Positions 1-8,527 of a stretch of DNA of 42,185 bases are shown here, piece by piece; the stretch's first letter is position 1, and each line of letters starts with the position of its first letter. Below the pieces are notes generated by a model. It was given only the letters and a program-made list of their open reading frames with translations, made no database searches and was not told the origin of the DNA. The translations under genes were made by a program, and so were the position numbers. The stretch comes from Phocaeicola sp. (GTDB lineage: Bacteria > Bacteroidota > Bacteroidia > Bacteroidales > Bacteroidaceae), in assembly GCA_020026175.1 (NCBI GenBank), contig JAHHQV010000021.1, positions 1 to 42,185 of the forward strand. The letters are read 5' to 3'.

Positions 1-232
1 TGTCACTAATCACTATTACTGATGCCGGAGTCATGCGACGGATAATCACGGCAAATCATGTATGAAATCACAAATGTAGGTATTTTCAGTAAATGCGACA
101 ACTGAAAATTACTTTTTTACGGCTTCTGAGTGTTCTTTTAAACTTAAAATGCCATTTGCCTGACATGCTTCCAGCTTTTTACGAAAAGACAAACAGGAAA
201 CAATAAACGCATATTTAAAGACAATAAAAGAT

Positions 233-263
233 TTTGCCGTATCAAATAAATGCAATAACTTTG
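233..263 (+). promoter_or_regulatory. Bacteroides-type promoter of the wecA-like operon
   Basis: A TTTG at 233-236 is followed after 19 bases by TAACTTTG at 256-263. Both match the Bacteroides primary-sigma consensus (TTTG, 19-21 nt, TAnnTTTG). Transcription would start near 270, leaving a leader of about 70 nt before the ATG at 338. I see no convincing gene in bases 1-232. Confidence 0.75.
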
Positions 264-337
264 CAAATACTTGACAGACAACAAAAAACTAACGAGCTTC
301 TTAACTAAAATTATTATTTTTTTTCTATTTTATCATT

Positions 338-1483
338 ATGATTAATTTGTACATACTCACAGGAGCTTTCCTCATGGCTATATTGTTGGGGAGAATTATC
401 ATCCCGAATATCCTGATTATCTCGTTCAGAAAAAAACTGTTCGACTTGCCTGATTTCAGGAAAGTACACAACAGGCCTGTACCACGTCTGGGGGGAGTTA
501 CATTCTTTCCGGTCATTGTCTTCACCTTTGCCCTGTCATTGGCTGTCAAGGTGCAGTTCTATCAGTTCACCTCTAGATTCATAATCAGCAGGGTTATATG
601 CGAGTTCCTCTATCTCATTGCAGGGCTCACGCTGCTTTACATCATCGGTATTGCCGACGACCTTACGGGGGTGAGGTACAGAAAGAAATTCCTCGTACAG
701 ATTATATCGGCTGCGCTGTTCCCCGTTGCAGGAATGTATATAAACAATTTCTACGGGCTTTTCGGGATATATGCCATCCCCGCATTTGTAGGCATCCCGC
801 TCACCATGCTGCTGGTGGTGTTCATCACAAATGCCATTAATCTTATAGACGGCATCGACGGCCTGGCTTCGGGGATGAGCATTGTCACACTTGTCATTCT
901 GGGAGTGTTGTTCATTCATTACAGATACTGGAACTATGCCACACTGGCTTTCATCTGCGTGGGCGTAATTATCCCTTTCTTTGCATACAATGTCTTCGGA
1001 GAAGCCGATAAGTGCAGGAAAATATTCATGGGAGACACCGGAAGCCTTACACTGGGATACATCATAAGCTTCTTTGTGCTGGGATATTGCACACACTCCA
1101 GCGGCGAACATGCCATAAAAGAATACGGATCGCCCATAGTAGTGGTGTTCAGCATGCTGCTGGTGCCTTGCCTCGATGTGGTAAGGGTGGTGCTGAAGCG
1201 TGCCCGTATGCGAAAACCGCTTTTCATGCCCGACAAGAATCATATCCATCATAAGTTCCTTGCCATGGGACACACTCCTCGCAGGGCTTTGATTGCCATC
1301 CAGATTATGTCTGTCTTCTTCTTTGCTTTCACCTTCATTGCCATCAGATTTTTTAACAATACTCTGGTGTTTGTCATCGACATTGTGGCATGGACTTTAC
1401 TTAACGTATGGTTCAACAGGAAGTTGATTTCGGACGAAAAGCATGACAACTCTGATGACTGTTCACGCAAATCAATTGAATAA
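338..1483 (+). CDS. WecA/MraY-like undecaprenyl-phosphate sugar-1-phosphate transferase
   Basis: Polytopic inner-membrane enzyme of glycosyltransferase family 4 in the MraY/WecA/TagO sense. Such enzymes move a sugar-1-phosphate (often GlcNAc-1-P) from UDP-sugar onto undecaprenyl phosphate to start a glycan. The family signatures are in order: the Asp-Asp pair of IADDLTG at residues 107-108, NAINLIDGIDGLASG at 165-179, the catalytic-loop GDTGS at 232-236 and the nucleotide-binding HIHHK at 302-306, all between many hydrophobic helices. The 381-residue length is normal for the Bacteroidetes branch. The ATG at 338 suits the promoter at 233-263. The next gene (Wzi-like) begins 21 bases downstream, so they are probably co-transcribed. 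Substrate specificity cannot be read from sequence. A second initiating transferase of another family lies at 41101. Confidence 0.93.
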   Translation: MINLYILTGAFLMAILLGRIIIPNILIISFRKKLFDLPDFRKVHNRPVPRLGGVTFFPVIVFTFALSLAVKVQFYQFTSRFIISRVICEFLYLIAGLTLLYIIGIADDLTGVRYRKKFLVQIISAALFPVAGMYINNFYGLFGIYAIPAFVGIPLTMLLVVFITNAINLIDGIDGLASGMSIVTLVILGVLFIHYRYWNYATLAFICVGVIIPFFAYNVFGEADKCRKIFMGDTGSLTLGYIISFFVLGYCTHSSGEHAIKEYGSPIVVVFSMLLVPCLDVVRVVLKRARMRKPLFMPDKNHIHHKFLAMGHTPRRALIAIQIMSVFFFAFTFIAIRFFNNTLVFVIDIVAWTLLNVWFNRKLISDEKHDNSDDCSRKSIE

Positions 1484-1504
1484 TCATTTTTTTATATTTA
1501 TTTG

Positions 1505-2980
1505 ATGAAGATAAAATACTTACCGCTTTTGTTTCTTGCCATGCCTGCCTTTGCACAGACACCTGTCCAAATGGGCTACAAGATTGAAACAGGTGCCAAT
1601 GTCTCCAGCGGAGATTATGCTCCCTACTGGTTTACTGCCAACAGATATGGTCTTGGCAGTGTAGAGCCTAACAGCTTTTTCGTCAATGCCGGTGTCAGCC
1701 TGAAGAAAAGTTTCAATCACGGATGGAAGATTGATGCCGGCCTCGACATCGCTGCCGGAGCAAAGCTTGCTGCCAACTTCCACATTCATCAGGCGTATGT
1801 TGATGTTGCCTGGAAGGCACTCAACATTAGTATAGGCAGCAAAGAGAGGATTTCGTCTCCTCTCTACAAGAATCCTCTTCTCACTTCGGGATGGATGACA
1901 GAGGGTATAAACACTGTTCCTGTTCCTCAGATAAGACTCGAAGTCAAGGATTTCCTCAGTATGCCTTTCCTTGGCAACTGGATTGCGCTGAAAGGGCATC
2001 TGGCATACGGAGCTTTTACCGACAACGGGTGGCAGAAGGATTTTGCAAAAACCGGAGTTCTCTACGGAAAGGATATCAAATATCATAGCAAGGCCGTTAT
2101 GTTCCGTTTGGGAAACAAAGAGAAATTCCCTCTCGAATTTGAATTCGGACTGCATATGGCCACTCAGTTCTGTGGCGACCAGATGAAGAAACTTGAAGAT
2201 GGTTCAAGCGAACTTGTGATTGATATGCCCGACGGCTTCAAGAACTATATCAATGCTCTCATCCCTTCTGCCGGAGGTGACGACACTACCTGGGGCGAGC
2301 AGGTGAATGTAGAGGGTAATATGCTGGGAAGCTGGAACTTTGCCGTCAATTATTATTATGGCAACTGGAAGTTCCGTGCTTATCTCGACCATTATTTCGA
2401 TGACCACTCGCAGATGTTTTGGGAATACGGACGCTGGAAAGACGGACAGCTGGGACTGGAAGTCACATTGCCTGCCAACAGATGGCTGACGTCTGTGCTT
2501 TGGGAAGGTATCTCCACTAAAGACCAGACGGGACCGGTGCTCTACGATGGATTTGCAGGATCTTTCTCCGACCTTCAGATGAGTGGAAAGGATAATTATT
2601 TCAACCACTATATATATCAGTCGTGGCAGCACTTCGGCATGGGTTTGGGTGCTCCTCTTATGCCGGGACCTGCATACAACAAGACTGGTGAAATCACTTT
2701 CCGCAGCAATCGTATAAAGGGAGTGCATTTCGGATTTTCCGGTGACCCTTCCAACGAATGGAGCTGGCGGCTCTTGTTGTCGCATGTCAGGCATTGGGGA
2801 AGATACGACTCTCCTCTCCACAAGATAAGAAAGCAGTTCAGCAGTCTGGCAGAAGTGGCATACAGCCCGTCACAGCTTGGTATCTGGACATTCAAGTTAG
2901 GGCTTGGTGTGGATGGAGGAAACTACCTTGGCAAGTCGGTGGGCGGAATGGTAGGCGTTCGGATGAAGCTGGGCTACTGA
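1505..2980 (+). CDS. Wzi-family capsule assembly outer-membrane protein
   Basis: Predicted outer-membrane beta-barrel resembling the Bacteroidetes 'capsule assembly Wzi family' proteins, which in Enterobacteria help retain capsule at the cell surface. A signal peptide is visible (hydrophobic LPLLFLAMPAFA, cleavage after AFA, then QTP). The rest is rich in alternating aromatic and polar strands typical of a barrel, such as APYWFTANRYGLG near residue 40 and a final strand ending in KLGY. The reading frame could open at a TTG at 1502, but the ATG at 1505 gives a cleaner signal peptide and is preferred. It follows the WecA-like gene closely and precedes a lipoprotein gene, so the three likely form one envelope-glycan operon. 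The family assignment is from recalled sequence character. Confidence 0.82.
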   Translation: MKIKYLPLLFLAMPAFAQTPVQMGYKIETGANVSSGDYAPYWFTANRYGLGSVEPNSFFVNAGVSLKKSFNHGWKIDAGLDIAAGAKLAANFHIHQAYVDVAWKALNISIGSKERISSPLYKNPLLTSGWMTEGINTVPVPQIRLEVKDFLSMPFLGNWIALKGHLAYGAFTDNGWQKDFAKTGVLYGKDIKYHSKAVMFRLGNKEKFPLEFEFGLHMATQFCGDQMKKLEDGSSELVIDMPDGFKNYINALIPSAGGDDTTWGEQVNVEGNMLGSWNFAVNYYYGNWKFRAYLDHYFDDHSQMFWEYGRWKDGQLGLEVTLPANRWLTSVLWEGISTKDQTGPVLYDGFAGSFSDLQMSGKDNYFNHYIYQSWQHFGMGLGAPLMPGPAYNKTGEITFRSNRIKGVHFGFSGDPSNEWSWRLLLSHVRHWGRYDSPLHKIRKQFSSLAEVAYSPSQLGIWTFKLGLGVDGGNYLGKSVGGMVGVRMKLGY

Positions 2981-3047
2981 CAGGATGCTACCATAAAAAC
3001 GGAACATGAAACATAGAAAAAGAAACAATCATTAAATACCAATCAAT

Positions 3048-3479
3048 ATGAGAAAATTTATATTATATACATTCATGCTTGTCGCTGTCTGCCTTTGCGG
3101 ATGCGAGAAAGCTCCTATCAATTCGGATGTTGAAGGCTTCTGGAAGGTGAGGAAGATTACCGTTCTGTCTACCGGAGATGTTGCAGAACACAATGACATT
3201 TATTACGGCATCACACGTATGGTTACAGAACTGAGCGGTGGATCTGCCGGTTCGTTCATTTCACGCACTGAATATCGTGACAATGAGACAAAGCTTGTCC
3301 TAAGGGATTTCAAGGTGCGTGGAGGCACAGGCGATACCGGCGAGAATGTCAAGGTGGAACTGTTGCAGCCTTATGGCATCAACTCGCAGGAGGAAACTGT
3401 CTTCGAGATTGTGATGTGCAACGGCAAGAAAATGACTCTTCAGTCTGATTATTCCAAAATAGAGCTTGAAAAGTTCTGA
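3048..3479 (+). CDS. Small lipoprotein, lipocalin-like
   Basis: 143-residue predicted lipoprotein. The N-terminus has two basic residues, a hydrophobic run and a lipobox LCGC with the lipidated cysteine at residue 19. The mature part begins with a segment containing GFWKVRKITV, which recalls the small lipocalin-like lipoproteins common in Bacteroidetes, where a Trp in a GxW motif opens the barrel. It lies 67 bases after the Wzi-like gene on the same strand and before a long hairpin, so it is probably the last gene of that operon. Function is unknown. Lipid attachment and envelope location are well supported; the lipocalin-like fold is a guess. Confidence 0.7.
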   Translation: MRKFILYTFMLVAVCLCGCEKAPINSDVEGFWKVRKITVLSTGDVAEHNDIYYGITRMVTELSGGSAGSFISRTEYRDNETKLVLRDFKVRGGTGDTGENVKVELLQPYGINSQEETVFEIVMCNGKKMTLQSDYSKIELEKF

Positions 3480-3512
3480 CTTTTCAGCTTTTTCCTATAA
3501 ATATACAAGGCG

Positions 3513-3570
3513 TGGTTCTCTTAAACTTTAGGTCTGATAAAGACTTAAATAATAAGAGAACCATGCTTTC
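3513..3570 (+). terminator. Long hairpin, probable terminator of the wecA/wzi/lipoprotein operon
   Basis: TGGTTCTCTTA (3513-3523) pairs perfectly with TAAGAGAACCA (3553-3563). Inside it TTTAGGTCT (3527-3535) pairs with AGACTTAAA (3541-3549) with one G-U. The following CTTTC is only moderately U-rich. The hairpin ends 34 bases downstream of the lipoprotein stop-side boundary and lies just before the tandem-duplicated region. Confidence 0.6.
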
Positions 3571-3587
3571 TTATTATATATTGCTTG

Positions 3588-3637
3588 AGTTCCTTCTTGC
3601 CCTCAAAATATGCTTCAAGAGTAGACAGAAGAAGACT
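3588..3637 (-). pseudogene. Remnant of a third copy of the AAA/PD-(D/E)XK gene
   Basis: Bases 3588-3637 repeat 5020-5069, a stretch just downstream of the Walker A codons in the intact minus-strand genes. They are joined directly to the repeat-unit boundary at 3638, so the 180 bases corresponding to 5070-5249 (start codon, N-terminus, Walker A) are missing. Nothing further left matches the gene. This is what would remain of an extra unit to the left of the two intact ones after deletion. Confidence 0.75.
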
Positions 3638-3662
3638 GTTTTTCAAATTTACAAATCTCCCG

Positions 3663-5216
3663 TCACTTCTCTTCAACCACCCATTTTTCTATATTTCTGA
3701 GCTTGTTGCTGAAGTTCACCCCTACTTTCACTATTCTTTTCCGTGAGTTTTCAAAAGGCAGGGCATAAAGTCTGTCGTTTATCTGGCTGAGAGCCTGCTC
3801 CGCCGTACCGTCCAACTTGAATTCAAGGATATAGATATAGTCAGAAGTCCTCACTACCATGTCTATCCTGCCACAGGAAGTCCGGTACTCCACATCAGTA
3901 TAGAAGCCCATGAGTTTGAAAACTATATACAGGATATTCTGATAATGCACCTCAAGGTTACGTTCCAGTTCATAAGGAGTGTCGGCAAACAAGGTCTGCA
4001 AGCGCATCATGAATTCATCAATCTTTCCGCTGCGCACTTCCTTCACAAAATTCTTTATCTCGAATCCTGAATTGTCATTCTTCACATTGGCATAAAACGG
4101 AAGAAGGAAATTCACGAATCCCTGCTCCACCTCCTTGTTTGGGAAACCGAGGATATAGGTGTTGAACTCCTCGTCATACCCCTTGATGGTGAGATAGCCA
4201 CTCTGATAAATCACTGGAATAGGATTCCTTGAAGTAGGATCAATACATTGCAGCATAGTACCGTCTATCTCTATGCCGTCCAGTTCCTCTATCACGAAGT
4301 CCCTCTGTTTCAGCAGTTCCACAAGATAGGTCGGAGTGCCTGTCTCAAACCAGTAGCTGCCGAATTTCCCAGTAGCAAAAGTGTTCAGAAGGCTGAACGG
4401 GTTATAAATGTCCATACACCTCTCGTTGAAGTGATAACCGTCGTACATCTCCTTCAGTTTCAGCCTTGTTTTTTCTTCCGTCAGAGAATTGGCAAGCCCA
4501 AGGGCAGAAACATCGTCCTTGCAGTCGGACAACAGTTCCGATTCAGTTATTCCGCAGATGGAAGAATACTGCCAGTCCATGGATATATCCCTCAGATTGT
4601 TAAGGTCGCTGAAGATACTTACCTTGCCGAACTTTGTAACACCCGTAAGCAATGCAAACTTTATATACCTGTCCATTGACTTCAAGGCACCATAGAAAGC
4701 CTTCAGAATGTTACGATATTCCTCCTGCAACGAGTCGTTACCTATCATCTGGAGCAAAGGCTTGTCGTATTCATCAACAAGGATGACTGCCTTTCTTCCG
4801 GTATTTTCGTATGCACGGCGTATCACGCCTTCAAATCTGGTAGCAATGGAATATTCATCCGTATTCTTGCCATACAAGCCTTCACACTGACTAAGAAACA
4901 AGTCCAGCTTATTTTCCAGACTCTCCACACAAGAATATTTTTCCGTATTCAGGTCCAGATGAAGCACCGGAAATTTATCCCAGTCCTTCTCCTTGTCATA
5001 GATGGCCAGCCCTTCAAAAAGTTCCTTCTTGCCCTCAAAATATGCTTCAAGAGTAGACAGAAGAAGACTTTTACCGAAACGGCGTGGACGGCTCAGAAAA
5101 TAGTACTTACCTGTCGTTACAAGCTCGTATATCAGTTCGGTCTTGTCTACATAAAAGTAGCCACCCTCACGTATCTCCTGAAAACACTGTATTCCTATGG
5201 GATAAATTCTGTTCAT
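3663..5216 (-). CDS. AAA-ATPase-like / PD-(D/E)XK nuclease-fold protein, copy 1
   Basis: 517-residue protein of the abundant Bacteroidetes 'AAA-ATPase_like plus PD-(D/E)XK nuclease superfamily' type (PF09820 with a DUF1703-like tail, named from memory). The N-terminal P-loop is RPRRFGKS at residues 43-50, and the Walker B-like ILVDEYD is at 145-151. The C-terminal nuclease-fold core is GRIDMVV then YIYILEFKLDG, giving the Asp and the Glu-x-Lys of a PD-(D/E)XK site. The start MNRIYPIGIQ is typical of the family. These proteins are multicopy in gut Bacteroidales and of unproven function; defence or mobile-element roles are suggested but unproven. This copy is identical to the one at 5275 and lies downstream of it on the same strand. 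Confidence 0.9.
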   Translation of the reverse strand: MNRIYPIGIQCFQEIREGGYFYVDKTELIYELVTTGKYYFLSRPRRFGKSLLLSTLEAYFEGKKELFEGLAIYDKEKDWDKFPVLHLDLNTEKYSCVESLENKLDLFLSQCEGLYGKNTDEYSIATRFEGVIRRAYENTGRKAVILVDEYDKPLLQMIGNDSLQEEYRNILKAFYGALKSMDRYIKFALLTGVTKFGKVSIFSDLNNLRDISMDWQYSSICGITESELLSDCKDDVSALGLANSLTEEKTRLKLKEMYDGYHFNERCMDIYNPFSLLNTFATGKFGSYWFETGTPTYLVELLKQRDFVIEELDGIEIDGTMLQCIDPTSRNPIPVIYQSGYLTIKGYDEEFNTYILGFPNKEVEQGFVNFLLPFYANVKNDNSGFEIKNFVKEVRSGKIDEFMMRLQTLFADTPYELERNLEVHYQNILYIVFKLMGFYTDVEYRTSCGRIDMVVRTSDYIYILEFKLDGTAEQALSQINDRLYALPFENSRKRIVKVGVNFSNKLRNIEKWVVEEK

Positions 5217-5274
5217 AATCTATTAATCTATTTTCCGTTTCTATGGTTCGTTTTTCAAATTTACAAATCTCCCG

Positions 5275-6828
5275 TCACTTCTCTTCAACCACCCATTTTT
5301 CTATATTTCTGAGCTTGTTGCTGAAGTTCACCCCTACTTTCACTATTCTTTTCCGTGAGTTTTCAAAAGGCAGGGCATAAAGTCTGTCGTTTATCTGGCT
5401 GAGAGCCTGCTCCGCCGTACCGTCCAACTTGAATTCAAGGATATAGATATAGTCAGAAGTCCTCACTACCATGTCTATCCTGCCACAGGAAGTCCGGTAC
5501 TCCACATCAGTATAGAAGCCCATGAGTTTGAAAACTATATACAGGATATTCTGATAATGCACCTCAAGGTTACGTTCCAGTTCATAAGGAGTGTCGGCAA
5601 ACAAGGTCTGCAAGCGCATCATGAATTCATCAATCTTTCCGCTGCGCACTTCCTTCACAAAATTCTTTATCTCGAATCCTGAATTGTCATTCTTCACATT
5701 GGCATAAAACGGAAGAAGGAAATTCACGAATCCCTGCTCCACCTCCTTGTTTGGGAAACCGAGGATATAGGTGTTGAACTCCTCGTCATACCCCTTGATG
5801 GTGAGATAGCCACTCTGATAAATCACTGGAATAGGATTCCTTGAAGTAGGATCAATACATTGCAGCATAGTACCGTCTATCTCTATGCCGTCCAGTTCCT
5901 CTATCACGAAGTCCCTCTGTTTCAGCAGTTCCACAAGATAGGTCGGAGTGCCTGTCTCAAACCAGTAGCTGCCGAATTTCCCAGTAGCAAAAGTGTTCAG
6001 AAGGCTGAACGGGTTATAAATGTCCATACACCTCTCGTTGAAGTGATAACCGTCGTACATCTCCTTCAGTTTCAGCCTTGTTTTTTCTTCCGTCAGAGAA
6101 TTGGCAAGCCCAAGGGCAGAAACATCGTCCTTGCAGTCGGACAACAGTTCCGATTCAGTTATTCCGCAGATGGAAGAATACTGCCAGTCCATGGATATAT
6201 CCCTCAGATTGTTAAGGTCGCTGAAGATACTTACCTTGCCGAACTTTGTAACACCCGTAAGCAATGCAAACTTTATATACCTGTCCATTGACTTCAAGGC
6301 ACCATAGAAAGCCTTCAGAATGTTACGATATTCCTCCTGCAACGAGTCGTTACCTATCATCTGGAGCAAAGGCTTGTCGTATTCATCAACAAGGATGACT
6401 GCCTTTCTTCCGGTATTTTCGTATGCACGGCGTATCACGCCTTCAAATCTGGTAGCAATGGAATATTCATCCGTATTCTTGCCATACAAGCCTTCACACT
6501 GACTAAGAAACAAGTCCAGCTTATTTTCCAGACTCTCCACACAAGAATATTTTTCCGTATTCAGGTCCAGATGAAGCACCGGAAATTTATCCCAGTCCTT
6601 CTCCTTGTCATAGATGGCCAGCCCTTCAAAAAGTTCCTTCTTGCCCTCAAAATATGCTTCAAGAGTAGACAGAAGAAGACTTTTACCGAAACGGCGTGGA
6701 CGGCTCAGAAAATAGTACTTACCTGTCGTTACAAGCTCGTATATCAGTTCGGTCTTGTCTACATAAAAGTAGCCACCCTCACGTATCTCCTGAAAACACT
6801 GTATTCCTATGGGATAAATTCTGTTCAT
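5275..6828 (-). CDS. AAA-ATPase-like / PD-(D/E)XK nuclease-fold protein, copy 2
   Basis: Identical in all 517 residues to the gene at 3663-5216, with the same P-loop (RPRRFGKS), Walker B-like (ILVDEYD) and nuclease-fold (D then EFK) motifs. This copy is upstream in the direction of transcription. Its 5' flank beyond 6880 is unique sequence, so it probably keeps the original promoter region. A perfect -7-like TAAATTTG (reading the minus strand) is at 6868-6875, but no good -33 partner is seen. Because the copies are identical, the duplication is either very recent, kept uniform by gene conversion, or an assembly artefact. Confidence 0.9.
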   Translation of the reverse strand: MNRIYPIGIQCFQEIREGGYFYVDKTELIYELVTTGKYYFLSRPRRFGKSLLLSTLEAYFEGKKELFEGLAIYDKEKDWDKFPVLHLDLNTEKYSCVESLENKLDLFLSQCEGLYGKNTDEYSIATRFEGVIRRAYENTGRKAVILVDEYDKPLLQMIGNDSLQEEYRNILKAFYGALKSMDRYIKFALLTGVTKFGKVSIFSDLNNLRDISMDWQYSSICGITESELLSDCKDDVSALGLANSLTEEKTRLKLKEMYDGYHFNERCMDIYNPFSLLNTFATGKFGSYWFETGTPTYLVELLKQRDFVIEELDGIEIDGTMLQCIDPTSRNPIPVIYQSGYLTIKGYDEEFNTYILGFPNKEVEQGFVNFLLPFYANVKNDNSGFEIKNFVKEVRSGKIDEFMMRLQTLFADTPYELERNLEVHYQNILYIVFKLMGFYTDVEYRTSCGRIDMVVRTSDYIYILEFKLDGTAEQALSQINDRLYALPFENSRKRIVKVGVNFSNKLRNIEKWVVEEK

Positions 6829-6991
6829 AATCTATTAATCTATTTTCCGTTTCTATGGTTCGTTTTTCAAATTTACAAATTTTCTGTCACAACCGCTAAC
6901 TTTTGTTCCAACTTTTTTGCATCCTCAGAGATAAAGCAGAGAGGAAGCATACAGAGGAAACGAAGAGAGAACACACAAATGATACACGTAA

Positions 6992-7082
6992 GGAAACACA
7001 GAAAGGAAACGAAGAAAGGAAACACAGAAAGGAAACGCAGCAAGGAAACGCAGCAAGAAAACGCAGCAAGAAAACGCAGCAA
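6992..7082. repeat. 13-bp tandem repeat array
   Basis: Seven contiguous 13-base units run from 6992 to 7082: four start ggaaac and end in agaaa or agcaa, and the last two begin gaaaacgcagcaa. Looser related sequence extends left to about 6940. A period of 13 shifts frame each unit, so the open frames across it on either strand are repeat by-products rather than genes. Apart from this array and the terminator at 7225, the 6829-7351 interval holds nothing I recognise. Confidence 0.85.
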
Positions 7083-7224
7083 ACACATCATAATGTCAAA
7101 ACATCAAACAAAGAGACCATAATTCAAACTAAGTCAATCCTTAAAGACCTAATCATCTATCATTAAGCTTTCGGATAAATCTCTGAAAATCAAATATATT
7201 CAAAGAGATATTAAACGTATCCCA

Positions 7225-7268
7225 TAAAAAAAAGGCAGGACTCTCCACCAACAGAGAATCCCGCCTTC
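7225..7268 (-). terminator. Rho-independent terminator of the amidase gene
   Basis: Bases 7233-7266 form a stem (AGGC, GGA and TCTC pairing with GAGA, TCC and GCCT, with two symmetric A-C mismatches). Immediately outside it on the left is an A run at 7225-7233, which becomes a U tract when read leftward. This is a classical terminator for the minus-strand HU/amidase transcript. Confidence 0.8.
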
Positions 7269-7351
7269 CTTTATACATAGAGTCCTGTTATTCCAGACAC
7301 CCTCGTCCACCTTCCGCCTTGGCATCCGGCTCACTGTCGGAGGGCTGAATG

Positions 7352-7804
7352 TCAGAACTCGCTTTTCACATCAAAACACGGACATTGCTTTATCCATTCC
7401 TCAGGTTCCACCGTTCCGTCGCCGTCCAGGTCGGGACTGAAATCCCTATGACCTGCCACCACAGAGATGTCGAACTCCTTCTTCAGAGTGCGCACCAGAA
7501 GAGCCAGAGCCTTCTTCTGCTCTGCCGTCCTCGTATCGGCAGGCCTTCCCTTTGCATCCAGTCCACCCTCGTAGCAGATACCTATACTGCCCTCGTTGTG
7601 TCCCTTACAGTGCGCTCCTATCCTTTCCACCGGACGCATATCGCAAATCTCGCCGTCCCTTCGGATATAGAAATGATAGCCACAACCGTTGAAACCCCGC
7701 TTCCGGTGCATCTTCGACAAGGCTGCCGGCTCCAGACTCACATTGTCGGGAGTGGCAGAGCAGTGTATAATCAACGTATCAATTTCCCTCACTGCAACCT
7801 CCAT
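7352..7804 (-). CDS. N-acetylmuramoyl-L-alanine amidase (amidase_2 type)
   Basis: Zinc-dependent amidase of the T7-lysozyme/PGRP type, which cuts the bond between MurNAc and L-alanine in peptidoglycan. Visible motifs are IDTLIIHCSATP (first zinc histidine), GCGYHFYIRRDG, GSIGICYEGG, VVAGHRDFSPD (second histidine) and CPCFDV near the end (third zinc ligand position occupied by Cys). The frame opens further upstream at 7846, but an ATG at 7804 (MEVAVREIDTLIIHCSA), preceded by AAAGGA, puts the domain at the N-terminus as usual and is preferred. There is no signal peptide, so secretion would need another route. It is 99 bases downstream of the HU-like gene. In Bacteroides this pair is often found beside polysaccharide loci together with DUF4248 and BT4734-like genes. 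Confidence 0.9.
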   Translation of the reverse strand: MEVAVREIDTLIIHCSATPDNVSLEPAALSKMHRKRGFNGCGYHFYIRRDGEICDMRPVERIGAHCKGHNEGSIGICYEGGLDAKGRPADTRTAEQKKALALLVRTLKKEFDISVVAGHRDFSPDLDGDGTVEPEEWIKQCPCFDVKSEF

Positions 7805-7903
7805 TTCCTTTGTCCTTGTATCTACCGGTAAGAAAGCACAACACACATCTCAGCAGTTGGATAATAATCCTTTTAACTTTCATCATCCGTCTCCTTCAGT
7901 TAG

Positions 7904-8341
7904 TTATGCCACAGACTCTTCTTCAGGAGCTTTTCCGTTCTTGAAATACTTCTGTTCCACCTGCTGATACTTCAGAGTCTCAAGCATATTCGACAAGGTC
8001 AGACCGCTGCGGAACAGGATACGCTTTGTCTTGATGAGCGAATCGTTGTACTCTTCCTTCTTCGATACACCGTCGCCGCTGAAGCTCACCTGAAGCGAGC
8101 CGAGTTCACCCAGACGGACGATTTCGCCGTTCGACAATGCTTCAGACACCACGTCTTCCAGAGCAATCAACACTGCCATCACGTCGGCTCTTGTCACCGT
8201 ACACATCATCTGGATTCTTTTCGACAATTCTCTGATGCCTGCCACACCTCTTGCCTGAGGCTGTCCGTAAAACTTCTTCTCTGCTTCCGGATTACTTGGG
8301 TCTTTACGCTGTACTACTGAATAGGTCAATAACTTTTCCAT
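7904..8341 (-). CDS. HU/IHF-family DNA-binding protein, long form
   Basis: 145-residue member of the HU-related family that Bacteroidetes carry in many divergent copies. The HU core is seen as the helical start (MCTVTRADVMAVLIALEDVV), then GEIVRLGELGSLQVSFSG, which corresponds to the conserved GxFxxGxFGxF-like hinge before the beta arms. A longer N-terminal lead (SVVQRKDPSNPEAEKKFYGQ) and a C-terminal acidic tail (PEEESVA) distinguish it from the housekeeping 90-residue HU. It precedes the amidase on the same strand and should share its terminator. The role may be nucleoid or phage-like DNA packaging; that is unknown for this family. Translation begins at the ATG at 8341. Confidence 0.88.
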   Translation of the reverse strand: MEKLLTYSVVQRKDPSNPEAEKKFYGQPQARGVAGIRELSKRIQMMCTVTRADVMAVLIALEDVVSEALSNGEIVRLGELGSLQVSFSGDGVSKKEEYNDSLIKTKRILFRSGLTLSNMLETLKYQQVEQKYFKNGKAPEEESVA

Positions 8342-8402
8342 ACTTTTCCTTTCTTTGTTTTAAATTTGCAAATGATTTTTTTAAACTAACTCTTTTGCAG
8401 TC

Positions 8403-8473
8403 GGAAAGTCTTCACGTCCCGGGGCCCCTTTTGTCAGAGGAAGTGTTTCCCTTTCGACTACACTGCAAAGATA
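8403..8473 (-). promoter_or_regulatory. HU gene promoter element and hairpin leader
   Basis: Reading the minus strand, TATCTTTG (8466-8473) is a perfect -7 element, though I see no good TTTG 19-21 bases upstream. The transcript would start near 8460 and carry a leader of about 120 nt. In it GGAAA and CTTC (8403-8413) face GAAG and TTTCC (8440-8450) around a GGGGCCCC core at 8421-8428, giving a GC-rich stem-loop in otherwise AT-rich surroundings. Confidence 0.45.
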
Positions 8474-8527
8474 TGAAGTATGTATTTCACCCTTTCGGGC
8501 TTTGTCCTATCCTGTCCGTACATATAC

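Larger units (their letters stand above)
3638..6880. repeat. Perfect tandem duplication, two 1612-bp units
   Basis: Unit 1 is 3638-5249 and unit 2 is 5250-6861. Their encoded proteins are identical over all 517 residues and I see no nucleotide difference by eye. A 19-base direct repeat (gtttttcaaatttacaaat) occurs at 3638, 5250 and 6862, that is at both edges and at the junction. This is the expected footprint of unequal recombination or slippage between short direct repeats. Each intact gene keeps its own TAAATTTG (-7-like, minus strand, 5256-5263 and 6868-6875) inside the repeat. Confidence 0.95.

Noticed and set aside
536..1273. Long minus-strand open frame opposite the WecA-like gene
   Set aside because: The plus frame carries all family motifs; the minus translation has no motif and is a shadow.
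3512..3700. 62-codon plus frame over the duplication's left edge
   Set aside because: It starts with GTG inside a terminator hairpin and runs over antisense remnant sequence.
6873..7122. Open frames on both strands across the 13-bp repeats
   Set aside because: A 13-base period shifts frame each unit, and the translations are low-complexity by-products of the array.
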